DNA of 64,000 nt from Candidatus Thiosymbion sp. (GCA_018435665.1 JAHDND010000014.1:1-64000); one strand, 5' to 3'. Numbered from the stretch's first letter, positions 8,816 to 18,199 are shown. A program made the numbers and translations. The notes: a model not told the origin generated them from the sequence alone.

Positions 8816-9487
8816 TTGATCCCAGCAGCATCCTCCCCCGACACTCGCGAGCGCCTGTTGCACTCGGCCATCGAGGTCTTCGCCGAGGCCGGCTACGCCG
8901 GCGGCACCATCCGGGACATCTGCGGCCGGGCCAAGGCCAATCTGGCCGCGGTGCACTACTACTTCGGCGACAAGCGCGGGCTCTACACCGCCATCTTCGC
9001 CCAGGTCTCCACCCTCTTCAGCGAGCGCCGGGCGCGCTACCTCCCCGCCGCCGCCCCTCCCGAGGCCCGGCTGCGGGCCTATATCCAGGCGGCCCTGGAG
9101 GAGATCCTCGACGGTGAGGGAGGCATGGGGCGCAGCGCCCAGCTCAGCGCCATCTACCTGGCGGAGATGGCCCACCCCTCGGAGGCCCTGGACCAGATCG
9201 TCGATCTGCATATCAAGCGTAACAACGACGAGCTCCTCGACATCGTCGCCCTGCTCCTGGCCGCCCCCGCCAGCGACAGGCTGGTGCAGGATGCCGCCGC
9301 CGGGGTCAGTGCCCAGATCCTGCGCTTCTTCTTCGCCCGCCCGCTGATCAGCCGTCTCAACCCCGACCAGCCGCCACCGGGGCAGCGGCTCGACGAGGTG
9401 GTGGAGCGGGTCTGGCAATTCTCCCTGGGCGGCATCCTGGCCCTGCGGCCCCCGATCGCCACGGCGGCCACCCCCGCCAGGGACTGA
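8816..9487 (+). CDS. TetR-family regulator, CecR-like C-terminal domain
   Basis: The 223-residue protein starts with a TetR helix-turn-helix. RERLLHSAIEVFAEAGY leads into the recognition region AKANLAAVHYYFGDKRGLY (within residues 8-56). The C-terminal ligand/dimer region resembles the CecR (YbiH, DUF1956) type. I chose the TTG at 8816 because GAGG lies eight bases upstream and no ATG or GTG in frame fits; the open frame before it is non-coding shadow of PBP1A. It is divergent from mrcA and convergent on the SLC13 gene, so its targets are not evident from position. Confidence 0.82.
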   Translation: MIPAASSPDTRERLLHSAIEVFAEAGYAGGTIRDICGRAKANLAAVHYYFGDKRGLYTAIFAQVSTLFSERRARYLPAAAPPEARLRAYIQAALEEILDGEGGMGRSAQLSAIYLAEMAHPSEALDQIVDLHIKRNNDELLDIVALLLAAPASDRLVQDAAAGVSAQILRFFFARPLISRLNPDQPPPGQRLDEVVERVWQFSLGGILALRPPIATAATPARD

Positions 9488-9515
9488 GACCGGCCCCAGC
9501 CGGGATCAACCGCCC

Positions 9516-11474
9516 TCAAAAGACCAGGTTGAGCATGCTAAGGGATACCACCAAGAACAGTACCGTCATGATGCCACCGGCCCGCATGAAGTCCGCCACC
9601 CGATAACCACCCGGCCCCATCAGGAGGGCATTGACCTGGTGGGTGGGGATCAGGAAGGAGTTGGAGGTGGCGATGGCCACGGTCAGGGCGAAGACCGCCG
9701 GGTTGGCGCCGACCCCCAGGGCGATGTTGACCGCCAGGGGCACCAGCAGCACGGTGGCGCCGACATTGGACATGACCAGGGTGAAGAAGGTCGCCAACAG
9801 GGCCACCGAGGCCTGGATGACCCACACCGGCATCTCGCCCACCACCCCCAGGGTCTGCTGGGCGATCCAGGCGGCAGTGCCGCTGCTCTCCACCGCCAGC
9901 CCCAGGGGGATCAGGGAGGCCAACAGGAAGACCGTCTTCCAGCTTACCGCCTGATAGGCCTCGTCGATACTCAGCACCCGGGTCAGGATCATGCCCAGGG
10001 CCCCGGTCATGAGGGCAACGGACAGGCGCAGATCGGTGAACAGCACCAGCCCCAGGGTGATGGCGAAGAACAGCAGGGCCATGGGCACCTTGTGCGGCCG
10101 CAGTTCCTCGTGGGGATATTCGGAGGTGACGACGACGAAGTTGCGGTCCTGTTCCAACCGGGCCAGATCAGACCAGGCGGTATGCACCACCAGGGTGTCG
10201 CCGGCCTTGAAGGGCAGATCGCGCACCCCGCCGACGGCGAAGGTGAAGTTCTCGTCGCCGCGACGGATCGCCAACAGGGACAGGCCATAGACCTTGCGCA
10301 GCCAGAGGTCCCGCGCCGTCTTGCCGATGTGCTGTGAGGCCGGAGGGATGACGATCTCGGCGATGCCGGCCTTGGCCGGCGACAGGGCCTCGGCGAACTC
10401 CTCGAGTTCCGGACGCACCTCGACCCGGTTCGCCGCCACGAAGGCCGCGCACTTTTCCCTATCGCCCATCAGGCCCAGCAGGGTGTTGGGCTCGATGCCC
10501 AGGGTGCGGTCCATGCCCGCGGCACCCAGGCGCACCCCGTCACCCTTGTCGATGGCGATGACCCGCACCCGCCAGCCACGCTCGAGGTCGTCGACGCTGG
10601 TACCGATCAGGGGGCTGCTAGACCCGACATGGACCTCCCGGACCATGAAGTCACTGTAACCGTAGGTCTCGGCGTAGTAGGCCATGGCATCGCCGGCCTC
10701 CAGCTTGTCATTGACCACCGCCGGCAGGACCAGGCGCCCGGCCAGGACGAAGTAGACGATACCCGTCAGCAGCAAGGCCACGCCCACCGGCGTCACCTCG
10801 AAGAGGCTGAAGGTCGCCATCGGCGCCGTGCCCGCCGGCAGGGCCTGATTGGAGGTCAGGATCAGGTCATTGAGCAGGATCAGGGGGCTGGAGCCGACCA
10901 TGGTGATGGTGCCGCCGAGGATGGCGCAGAAGCCCATCGGCATCAGCAGCCGCGACATGGGCAGCCCGGTGCGAACGGAGATGCGGCTGACCACCGGCAG
11001 GAACAGGGCCGCGGCGCCCACGTTCTGCATGAAGGAGGAGATGACCCCGACCGTGCCCGAAATCAGGGGGATGATGCGCGTCTCGGTGGTGCCGCCGACG
11101 CGCAGGATGAAGCCCGCGACCTGGGACATGATGCCGGTGCGGTCCAGCCCGGCGCCGATGATCATGACCGCGATGATCGACATCACCGCGTTCGACGAGA
11201 AGCCATTGAAGAGTTGCGCCACCGGGATCAGCCCCTGTTCCAGCCCCATCCAGGGCGCCAGCAGGCTGCTCAGGCCCAGCAGCACCATCACCGTGATGGC
11301 GGCCACGTCGACGCCAACGACCTCGAAGGCGAAGAGGTAGACGGTCAGCAGCAGCAGGGCGACCACCCAGGCGATCTCGATGGAGGGTACCAGGAAGGCC
11401 AGCCAGAGGGCGATGAGGGCGAAGACGGCCGCCCCCATCGTCGTCTTCGACACCAGATTACTCTTTGAAATCAT
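9516..11474 (-). CDS. SLC13/DASS-family permease with two TrkA-C domains
   Basis: The 652-residue permease has transport halves at about residues 1-200 and 430-652. Between them lie two cytosolic TrkA-C (RCK_C) domains (about 210-290 and 325-405). The SNVGATVLLVPLA motif near the C-terminal half matches the conserved SNT-type loop of divalent anion symporters. Known relatives carry sulfate, tungstate/molybdate or dicarboxylates with sodium. Sulfate or a related oxyanion is the natural guess here but is inference. The ATG at 11474 follows GAGGTGG at good spacing; an upstream in-frame ATG at 11555 would add a 27-residue non-hydrophobic leader without a good ribosome site. Confidence 0.87.
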   Translation of the reverse strand: MISKSNLVSKTTMGAAVFALIALWLAFLVPSIEIAWVVALLLLTVYLFAFEVVGVDVAAITVMVLLGLSSLLAPWMGLEQGLIPVAQLFNGFSSNAVMSIIAVMIIGAGLDRTGIMSQVAGFILRVGGTTETRIIPLISGTVGVISSFMQNVGAAALFLPVVSRISVRTGLPMSRLLMPMGFCAILGGTITMVGSSPLILLNDLILTSNQALPAGTAPMATFSLFEVTPVGVALLLTGIVYFVLAGRLVLPAVVNDKLEAGDAMAYYAETYGYSDFMVREVHVGSSSPLIGTSVDDLERGWRVRVIAIDKGDGVRLGAAGMDRTLGIEPNTLLGLMGDREKCAAFVAANRVEVRPELEEFAEALSPAKAGIAEIVIPPASQHIGKTARDLWLRKVYGLSLLAIRRGDENFTFAVGGVRDLPFKAGDTLVVHTAWSDLARLEQDRNFVVVTSEYPHEELRPHKVPMALLFFAITLGLVLFTDLRLSVALMTGALGMILTRVLSIDEAYQAVSWKTVFLLASLIPLGLAVESSGTAAWIAQQTLGVVGEMPVWVIQASVALLATFFTLVMSNVGATVLLVPLAVNIALGVGANPAVFALTVAIATSNSFLIPTHQVNALLMGPGGYRVADFMRAGGIMTVLFLVVSLSMLNLVF

Positions 11475-11748
11475 ACTACCACCTCGACAGCCAGGAGATC
11501 GGGAACGGACCCGGCAGCCTTCAGTCTCCCGCCCTACCGGGATCTGAAGCGGCACTGATCGACCCGCCTGTCGTTACTTGGAGGCTGGCGTCCTTCAGCC
11601 GCCGCGCGGATTGCCAGTCCTACCCAGCGAGGACAGTGGCGGGTACTGTCGGGGGACTGGTATGGTAAACCCAATGGCCCCCCGCTGCCCGGCGCATCAG
11701 ACGTCACGCGGAGCGGGGCGCCCATTCCCTACCCGATGAGGAGCCGTA

Positions 11749-12483
11749 ATGGTCATGAAGCACCCCTGCCCGATGCGTCTCAACGCCCCGGAGGCCTATC
11801 GCGAGGCCAGCGAGGTCGAGCTGATCGCCACCCTGATGAGCCTGGAAGGGCGGCAACTGTTGGAGCTGGGCTGCGGCGCCGGCTGGATGACCCGGCTGCT
11901 GGCGGAGCGCTTCCGGCCGGCGCGGATCCTGGCCACCGAGGTCGACCGCATCCAGCTCGAAAAGAACCTGGCCCAACCGCCGATCCCTGGCGTCGAGTTC
12001 CGCTACGGGGGGGCCGAGGCCATCGCCGCCCCGGACGCCAGCTTCGACGCCATCTTCATGTTCAAGTCCCTGCACCATGTGCCCCGGGACCTCATGGCCC
12101 CGTCCCTGCGCGAGATCCACCGCGTCCTGGTCCCCGGCGGCCTGGCCTACTTCTGCGAACCGGTCTACTGGGGCGATTTCAACGCCGTCCTCAGCCTGGT
12201 CCACGATGAGCGCGAGGTGCGCGAGGCGGCCTTTGAGGCCCTGGTCCAGGCGGTCGAGAGCGGTCTCTTCGCCCTGGAGGCGGAGATCTTCTTTCAGGTG
12301 CCCGGCACCTACGCCACCTGGGAGGTCTTCGCCGACCGCTTCCTCAAGGTCACCCACACCCAACTGGACCTGGACGCGGAGCGGGAGGCCCGCATCCGCG
12401 CGGCCTTCGAGGCCCACCTGACGCCCAGCGGCGCCCACTTCCTCAAGCCTCACCGCATCGATCTGCTGCGCAAGGCCGGCTGA
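11749..12483 (+). CDS. Class I SAM-dependent methyltransferase
   Basis: This is a 244-residue Rossmann-type methyltransferase of the Methyltransf_11/UbiE kind. Motif I is LLELGCGAGWMTRLL (about residues 36-50). An acidic residue ending the second strand (ATEVDR) and a post-IV region (MFKSLHHVPRDL) follow. The substrate is unknown. The ATG at 11749 is preceded by GAGGAG; a second ATG two codons later is equally usable. It stands alone, downstream of and divergent from the SLC13 gene. Confidence 0.85.
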   Translation: MVMKHPCPMRLNAPEAYREASEVELIATLMSLEGRQLLELGCGAGWMTRLLAERFRPARILATEVDRIQLEKNLAQPPIPGVEFRYGGAEAIAAPDASFDAIFMFKSLHHVPRDLMAPSLREIHRVLVPGGLAYFCEPVYWGDFNAVLSLVHDEREVREAAFEALVQAVESGLFALEAEIFFQVPGTYATWEVFADRFLKVTHTQLDLDAEREARIRAAFEAHLTPSGAHFLKPHRIDLLRKAG

Positions 12484-12541
12484 GGGGGGGTGGTGACGGG
12501 GCCTTGAATAGCTGAAGTTCCATAGAGGGTCAGGATCGGGG

Positions 12542-12623
12542 GGCGTCTGGCGGGGGACGCCGTGAATACGTCCCTGTAGGCTTGACGACCGCATCCCTGC
12601 GGTCGACACCCCCGCCAGACGCC
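12542..12623 (-). repeat. R1 structured repeat, copy A
   Basis: This is an 82-bp imperfect palindrome with outer arms GGCGTCTGGCGGG and CCCGCCAGACGCC. It has a conserved core (on the minus strand CAAGCCTACAGGGACGTATT) and an inner hairpin GACCGC/GCGGTC (12587-12604). It is the reverse orientation of copies B (18835) and C (60182). Flanking GGATCGG and CCGATCC extend the outer stem. It truncates a possible toxin frame starting near 12715. Confidence 0.85.
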
Positions 12624-12708
12624 ACCCGATCCTTCCCTGCGCGGCCCTGGAGTCGGCTGCCGCTGGAAGATCGCAAGTCCGCTTGCTCATCAGGGAATGG
12701 GGCAGCCA

Positions 12709-12942
12709 TTACCATTCCCAGTTACCCGCATCCGCATCCGCGTCTGCATCCAGTGGCAGATTGTTCCAGGCGTCGACGTCCCGCTCGGCATCGTAATCCC
12801 GGAACCAGTCGGCGCGCGGCGTCTTGATCGCTTCGATGACCAGACGCGAGCCTTCGAGCCGCAAATCCACGGTCTCGGTGAGACCGCACGCATTCAACAG
12901 CGCCTCGGGGATGATGACACCCCTGGAATTTCCGATCTTTGT
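12709..12942 (-). pseudogene. AbrB/MazE-like antitoxin remnant, 5' end missing
   Basis: Reading from the edge of the IS630-like element, the frame gives LTKIGNSRGVIIPEALLNACGL, the swapped-hairpin DNA-binding core of MazE/AbrB antitoxins (quoted here as overlapping short motifs LTKIGNSRG and GVIIPEALLNACGL). The acidic toxin-binding tail follows and ends in NWEW. There is no start codon between the core and the upstream stop at about 12950. The tail contains an expanded Asp-Ala microsatellite (GATGCG units). The stop overlaps a possible downstream ATG (TAATG), as in coupled toxin genes, but that frame runs into the R1 repeat and ends. A DNA-binding role is known for the family; this copy looks dead. 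Confidence 0.65.
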
Positions 12943-14010
12943 TAAGGAGGCAAGTCATTCACAACAAGTTCTTTAAACTAAAAAGCCAGCTAAAACTCCT
13001 TCCCGATGTTGTTGAAAATCGCGTTAACATCGGCTTCGAGGGTGTTGGCATCCCGGTGTTTGACCGCCATCCAGGTATGTTTGATCAGATGCCAGAGTTT
13101 CTCGATGCGGTTCAGCTCTGGGCTATAGGGTGGCAGAAAGTAGAGGGTGACCCCCCGTCGTCGGAGGACTTCGAGGTGGGGCTGAATGGCTCGTGCGGTA
13201 TGAAAGGAGGCGTTGTCCAAGATGAGCGTCAGCGGTTTACCGACCTTCTCACGCCGCAGGCCCAGGAAGCCGACGAAGAGCAGGGCATTGACGGCACACC
13301 ACCAGGCCATGCGGACGACCTGGCCCTTGGAGCGGAAGGCGCCGATCACATGCAACCGTTTGCCCCGGCTGGCCTCGATTTGGTGTTGCTCGCCAACGGG
13401 GGTCCAGGCACTCCGATTCGGGTGGATCTGGGCAAAGCCCACTTCATCCAGGTAGGCCAACGCGATCTCACCGGCTTCCGCCTGCTGTCTCAAAGCAGCA
13501 ATCTCCTGTTTTGCTTTCCCAAATTTCACGTCATCCCGTTTTTTTTTAAGCGATGGCGGGTGCGTTTCCAGACGAATCCCGCGCGCTTCAGGACCCCGGT
13601 GAGGGTGTTGACCTGCACGGGCGTCCCGCCGGCGGCTTCATGTCGCGCTTTCAACGCCGTCAGTGTCAACGGTTCTTGCCGTGCCCATGTCAGAGACGTT
13701 CCGTCTCCGCTGGGGTCAGTTTGGCCGGGGCGCCGCGGCGGGCACGATCCGGCAGACCCGACAGCCCCTGGTCCAACCAACGGCGGCGGGTCGCACTCAC
13801 CGTTTGCAGGGTCAGGCCCTGCTGCGCCGCGATCTGCGGGCAGGTCTGCCCCGCCGCGAGCAGTAACAGACTCTGCGCGCGTTCCCGGACACGCCAGTCG
13901 GGATCGCGCTGACTGAGGTGTTGTAAGGTTTGGCGATCACGCGCACTCAGCACGATCATCACCCGTAACATCCGATGGAGCCCCACGGTAAACAGCTTGA
14001 GCCGACCTTA
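12943..14010 (-). mobile_element. IS630-family insertion sequence, inactivated
   Basis: The element of about 1.07 kb encodes an IS630/Tc1-like transposase. The ends are placed at TA dinucleotides (12943-12944 and 14009-14010), where imperfect inverted ends begin TAAGG-AGGC-AAG (left) and TAAGGTCGGCTCAAG (right, reverse complement). IS630 elements target and duplicate TA, which agrees with this placement. The left flank is a truncated MazE-like gene and the right flank is the AT-rich island. End positions are by eye and could be off by some bases. Confidence 0.7.
12990..13986 (-). pseudogene. IS630-family transposase, two frame changes
   Basis: The coding order on the minus strand is as follows. 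A helix-turn-helix part (13986-13690) contains SQRDPDWRVRERAQSLLLL and ends prematurely after TPAETERL. A middle part in another frame continues TWARQEPLTLTALKARHEA. The DDE catalytic part (to 12990) has AYLDEVGF (first Asp), LILDNASFH (second Asp) and PPYSPELNRIEKLW (Glu). The first break is explained by loss of one base near 13690 (CTCTGACATGG where CTCCTGACATGG would be in frame). The second lies at an A9 run (minus strand, about 13539-13547), where a -1 slip restores KKKRDDVKFGKAKQ; such slips are programmed in several IS630 elements. Only the first break clearly kills the gene. Confidence 0.85.
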
Positions 14011-14128
14011 CTGCAAATCCTTGCTTTCTTCCATGGTTATGATGACTTTGTGTATACGACTTACCCTGTATAAAAATGGTAATTAAGGTCTAGCTAGAAC
14101 TAATATCCGTAAAAACCTATTATTAACA

Positions 14129-14557
14129 TCAAAAGCCATCAACCTCGATTGTGTTTCCTTTAATCCTAAAAAAACATCCGTCTATAACGTTGCCCCACAA
14201 AACACCGTCAATAATACTTCCACTGACAACAAATCTATCATCTTTTTTTAATCCTGGAGGAATATCGATATTGCCAGTCTCAATTACAGAAATGATTGGT
14301 ATTTCTGAAGCGCCAATATGATAAGTGACTTCCCCCGTCAAGGTGTTATTTAACCTTGAGTATTCCTTGGCTATTAAGCTTAACTTGACGTTCATTCCTT
14401 TTATTTTATCTTCCCACGACCTTCTAACCCTCCAATCATCAACTGCTTCTAAGCACGCAGTAGTGACATCTTCATAATTGAATACCTTGCTTGCTAAAGA
14501 TTGCCGGGAAAAGCCAACGAGTAAAAAAAAGCTAAGAATAGATACACGTTTTTTCAT
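14129..14557 (-). CDS. Small secreted protein of unknown function
   Basis: The 142-residue protein has a clear signal peptide (MKKRVSILSFFLLVGFSRQSLA, split here as MKKRVSILSFFLLVG and FSRQSLA). Two Cys residues in the mature part could pair (in TTACLEA and DGCFFRI). The mature region looks mostly beta. I recognise no family. Codon use and base composition are AT-rich, unlike the surrounding chromosome. It is 26 bases downstream of the lipoprotein gene on the same strand, so the two are likely co-transcribed. Confidence 0.7.
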   Translation of the reverse strand: MKKRVSILSFFLLVGFSRQSLASKVFNYEDVTTACLEAVDDWRVRRSWEDKIKGMNVKLSLIAKEYSRLNNTLTGEVTYHIGASEIPIISVIETGNIDIPPGLKKDDRFVVSGSIIDGVLWGNVIDGCFFRIKGNTIEVDGF

Positions 14558-14583
14558 AAGATTACGCTCTTTTTAACGTAGGT

Positions 14584-15015
14584 TTAATACCTATATGGGA
14601 ATCTATAATATTCTTCGTTAGTTACTCGGTATCCACATCCAAACCAAGGCGGTCCTTTAGGGATCGTTGTGCCTGGGCACCCATAAGCGTTAAGGGTATT
14701 CATATACTTAATCATGCTCTGGCGCTCCATTGCTGCTTCAGTGGGGTGTTCCCGTTCCCATTTTTCCATGGCTACAATCCTCTTCTTTCTCTCTTCAGCT
14801 TTCTTCTTTTCCTTTTCGGCCCACAGAGCCTTTTTCTGCTCCAGGTCAACTTGTCTGTAATATGTTGAGCTAATCTCGTTTGCTAGCTTAATGCAATTAG
14901 AAGAGTAGCAGGTTACAGGCCCTCCTGGTGTATCGACAACTGTTGGAGTACAACCAACTAATACTGCTAAGAGTGGTAGCATAATCAGGGAAATGTGATC
15001 ACCAAAATTTATCAT
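14584..15015 (-). CDS. Putative lipoprotein with charged coiled-coil segment
   Basis: The 143-residue product has a lipobox LLAVLVGC (Cys22 if the ATG at 15015 is the start). AGGTAAG precedes that ATG; a longer frame from 15054 would give a poor signal sequence. Residues about 50-85 are rich in Lys, Glu and Ala and should form a helix or coiled coil. The C-terminus is aromatic (YYRFPYRY) with a few Cys. No family is recognised. It sits between the caspase-fold gene and the small secreted gene on one strand in the AT-rich island, so its product may work with them in the periplasm or at the outer membrane. Confidence 0.7.
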   Translation of the reverse strand: MINFGDHISLIMLPLLAVLVGCTPTVVDTPGGPVTCYSSNCIKLANEISSTYYRQVDLEQKKALWAEKEKKKAEERKKRIVAMEKWEREHPTEAAMERQSMIKYMNTLNAYGCPGTTIPKGPPWFGCGYRVTNEEYYRFPYRY

Positions 15016-15182
15016 TATAGATCGCTTACCTGATTGACACTGATCATTTACCATTATCCCTTAGGAACTTTCGGAACCTATGTTGATGGACGCTTGTTTG
15101 AATATGCCTAGTGCAGTTATTAGTATCGTATTGTATGACCTTAAACTGTATCCCGTGGCGGACTGAGTATTAAGTTTATATT

Positions 15183-18167
15183 TTATTTACATGATGAATC
15201 TATAGCTCTCATCAATAATGGTAAATTAATCATTTCAAACTTAATCTCCACTGGAATTTCATCTTCACCAACAAAACTTAACTTAGCCCACTTGGCGTTT
15301 TTAAGTGCATCCCATGTGCTAGAGTCTAAATTGAAAGTCTGGACTCCGTGTTGCATACCGAGATAATTCAATTTATACTTTCCAGAATTCATATGGAATC
15401 GAATTGATGGCTTGCCGGATGCCCTTGATTTTTTGTCTAGCCCTGGAGAATTAAAAAGCTGATTCAGACTAATTAAATATCTATCACAATCAGTATAGAT
15501 ATTTATTTCGTTTAAGAACCCTTCATTTTTTTTACGTTCATTGATTTTACCACTAATCTCATGCCAAGACTTAACAGTTGGCCTTAATGATAGCACCCAA
15601 TTGTTTACTTCATATGAATAATTATAACTACTTTCGTTCCCTTCATGATCAGTCCCTACAACTTTCATTGCAATTGGAAAATCACTAATTACTTCTGGCT
15701 TTGTGGTAACTGGAGTTTGCTTATTTCCTGTTAACTTTTTAACCCTTTCGCTTAAGTATAGATCAAGATGATTTATTGTTATTGCGCCGTCTATGGTGAT
15801 ATTTGCCGCGCCATCTAACCCTTCTATTAATGCTTTTGCGAATGCGCTATTACCTAGCTTTGGATTTTCTTCTGTAAGTTGCTTACCTGTACTACTAGCA
15901 AAAACTATCACACCATTCTCAGCAGAATTAAATTTATTTACTGCTTCCTTTGTTTGATTATCATTTATCGTATTGTAGTTCATGTTTGGATAATCCGAAT
16001 CCGGGGTGTTTAAAAATATTTCATCAGATGATGCCGCCGACTTAGTTATGACTTTGCTTACTTCATGTGTCGTATCAACAAATAGTAATGTTTTACCAGA
16101 TATTTTAGAAATGATTTCTTTTATGTAAAAATATGAAACTGCTGTATCTTTTAAGTTACGAGGATTGCTTTCTTTCGTTAAGAAATAATAATCATTGCTT
16201 TCTTCCATCTGCCCATGCCCTGAAAGATATAGAACAGCCATGTCTTTGTCGGTAACTTCCCCGAGTAACCATCTAAGTCCATTGTAAATATCTTTTTTTT
16301 CTGGATTTTGAAGTAATCTTACATAATATGATGCATACAAACCTCCTTCTTGACGTTTTAGTGCGTTTGAAAAATCTTTTGCATCTTTAGCGGGATACAG
16401 CAAGTTGAGATCTGTGTCATTGTATTCAGATACCCCAATAACTAATGCGTATAAGTTTGGTTTCTTGACATATTCGTTTTCTGTACTAGAGACCCCAGTC
16501 AACGGAACAGGGCATGGTGGATGTTCTATTTCATTACCGATGGTGATGCCGGAAATAACAACTTCACGAAAGGACTCTAACGCAAATCTATTATATTTAC
16601 CGTCACAGTTAAATAATTTATTTTCAATCCATTGATTACCTTCATTTATTTCCATTTCCCTTCTCCATTTTCCAGCTGCGTCAATAGAGGTAGTATCAGA
16701 CAAGGAAACCTCCAACATGACTGACAAATTATCTAGGTCAGCATGAGACCCTTTCCAATATTCATATATAAGAGGGTCAGTAGTATTAGGACAACCAAGT
16801 AGGCAATCAGCAAAAAAAGTACCACCATTCGTAATTGAAGAAAAATCACCAAAAGTCATACGGTGTATGGGGGGGAAAGCTCCAGAAAAATGAATCAAAT
16901 ATTTATTGAGGTCAAAGGAGCATTCTTCCGATATGCTCAAGTGGAATGATTTTATGGTTCCGCCGTTAGCAGTTACTGTCACGTAGCAATTATCAACTAT
17001 GTATTGTTTCTTATTTTTATTTGTTTTTTTCGCAGGACCTGTAATGCTTTCAAAATAAGCTAGATCAACATTCAGCATTTGTGGATCAAATATTTTTTCT
17101 AATACACCAGAAGTCAGTGAAAATTTCGCAGCAGACTCATTAGATCTGGATTTCGCGTCACGGTTCTCTAATGTCTCTGGCATTGTATTTCGCAAGGGGT
17201 TTCTCGAATCAATGGATTGAACATCTAACAACACCGAAGTATAGTGGTGGCCAGTATGAGATTGGAAAAGATTTCCTTCTACTCTGGTTTGCTTTCCTTT
17301 CAGAGATTTGAACTGCTCAAATTGTGTATCCTTCAAAACAAGTTGTATTAATGTTACTCCTAATGCCGTATCACATTCAGTTTCACCAGAATCACAAAGT
17401 ACAGAAATTGGTTTTTTTAGTTGTAGTGCTGGAAAATCATGTGGCTTGCCGTCGTGAGTAATTGCAGCATCCGCTATAGATGACAATAACAACCCATCTA
17501 ATGAAACCTGGGATAAATATTTATAACTATCAGCCGTGTAATTTTTTGACTCTGGTTCTATGCTGGATTCATGATTGCCTTCTGCTTTCAGTGAAGAATT
17601 GCCTGAGACGGGAATATTTTCTTCATTATAAAATTCCATAGTATTCCTGGCGTGGTCTGGATAGTTTTTCCACTTTAGTCGTTTAACTGTTGCCGATTTT
17701 GGAATAGCAAATTTAATTTTTAGTTTAGTCTTGCCGCCCGACTCCAGATGTGTTGCATACTTTAATTCATCATCAGAAACACATTGTGTCGAAATGTCAT
17801 AATGATAGTTATCGGTATCTATCAAGGTGATTCCTAGTACCGGTGCAATAATATCCAAATCCCTATCTGATATATTTGTTACTAATAAATTCATTATCAG
17901 CCAGTGATAGCCAATACCTTCATCTGGCGAGCAATCAAGGTTTCCTAAAAAACCCTTTACATAATTTTCATGTTGCCATTCAACTAATTCAATCGAAATT
18001 ATACCGTTGTTAGTGCTTTTATAGTGAGTTGGCAGAGGCTGACTAACCGATAAAGCCGATTCGTTAATTTGAGATTTACGTGCTTGCGAAAATGCGATGG
18101 AGCTATAACAGATTATGCTGATCATTGTTATTAATTTTATTAAGCGGATTATATTGCACAGATTCAT
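15183..18167 (-). CDS. Exported caspase-fold (Peptidase C14-like) protein lacking the catalytic Cys
   Basis: The 994-residue product starts at the ATG at 18167 (AAGGGGG upstream) with a signal peptide ending near SSIAFSQA. Residues about 60-160 resemble DUF4352-type Ig-like domains. Residues about 220-325 (VEGNLFQSHTGHHYTSVLL) resemble DUF4431-like domains. Residues about 330-545 are unassigned. The caspase-like domain spans about 565-830, with LYALVIGVSEYND at its start and the catalytic His present in YLSGHGQ (H651). The catalytic Cys position, normally D-x-C-H-S-G, reads FVDTTHEV, so Thr700 replaces Cys. An unassigned domain ends the protein. It is therefore probably a binding or regulatory pseudo-protease in the periplasm. 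The gene is AT-rich and flanked by decay, suggesting acquisition by transfer. The domain calls outside the caspase fold are tentative. Confidence 0.82.
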   Translation of the reverse strand: MNLCNIIRLIKLITMISIICYSSIAFSQARKSQINESALSVSQPLPTHYKSTNNGIISIELVEWQHENYVKGFLGNLDCSPDEGIGYHWLIMNLLVTNISDRDLDIIAPVLGITLIDTDNYHYDISTQCVSDDELKYATHLESGGKTKLKIKFAIPKSATVKRLKWKNYPDHARNTMEFYNEENIPVSGNSSLKAEGNHESSIEPESKNYTADSYKYLSQVSLDGLLLSSIADAAITHDGKPHDFPALQLKKPISVLCDSGETECDTALGVTLIQLVLKDTQFEQFKSLKGKQTRVEGNLFQSHTGHHYTSVLLDVQSIDSRNPLRNTMPETLENRDAKSRSNESAAKFSLTSGVLEKIFDPQMLNVDLAYFESITGPAKKTNKNKKQYIVDNCYVTVTANGGTIKSFHLSISEECSFDLNKYLIHFSGAFPPIHRMTFGDFSSITNGGTFFADCLLGCPNTTDPLIYEYWKGSHADLDNLSVMLEVSLSDTTSIDAAGKWRREMEINEGNQWIENKLFNCDGKYNRFALESFREVVISGITIGNEIEHPPCPVPLTGVSSTENEYVKKPNLYALVIGVSEYNDTDLNLLYPAKDAKDFSNALKRQEGGLYASYYVRLLQNPEKKDIYNGLRWLLGEVTDKDMAVLYLSGHGQMEESNDYYFLTKESNPRNLKDTAVSYFYIKEIISKISGKTLLFVDTTHEVSKVITKSAASSDEIFLNTPDSDYPNMNYNTINDNQTKEAVNKFNSAENGVIVFASSTGKQLTEENPKLGNSAFAKALIEGLDGAANITIDGAITINHLDLYLSERVKKLTGNKQTPVTTKPEVISDFPIAMKVVGTDHEGNESSYNYSYEVNNWVLSLRPTVKSWHEISGKINERKKNEGFLNEINIYTDCDRYLISLNQLFNSPGLDKKSRASGKPSIRFHMNSGKYKLNYLGMQHGVQTFNLDSSTWDALKNAKWAKLSFVGEDEIPVEIKFEMINLPLLMRAIDSSCK

Positions 18168-18199
18168 TTTAACCCCCTTTTTTTGGGCACAATAAGTTT

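Noticed and set aside
14009..14060. Reconstructing the missing start of the MazE-like gene from the right flank of the IS630 element
   Set aside because: Joining the flanks at the TA target keeps a frame into KIGNSRG but offers no start codon upstream, so the right flank is not supported as the lost 5' end.
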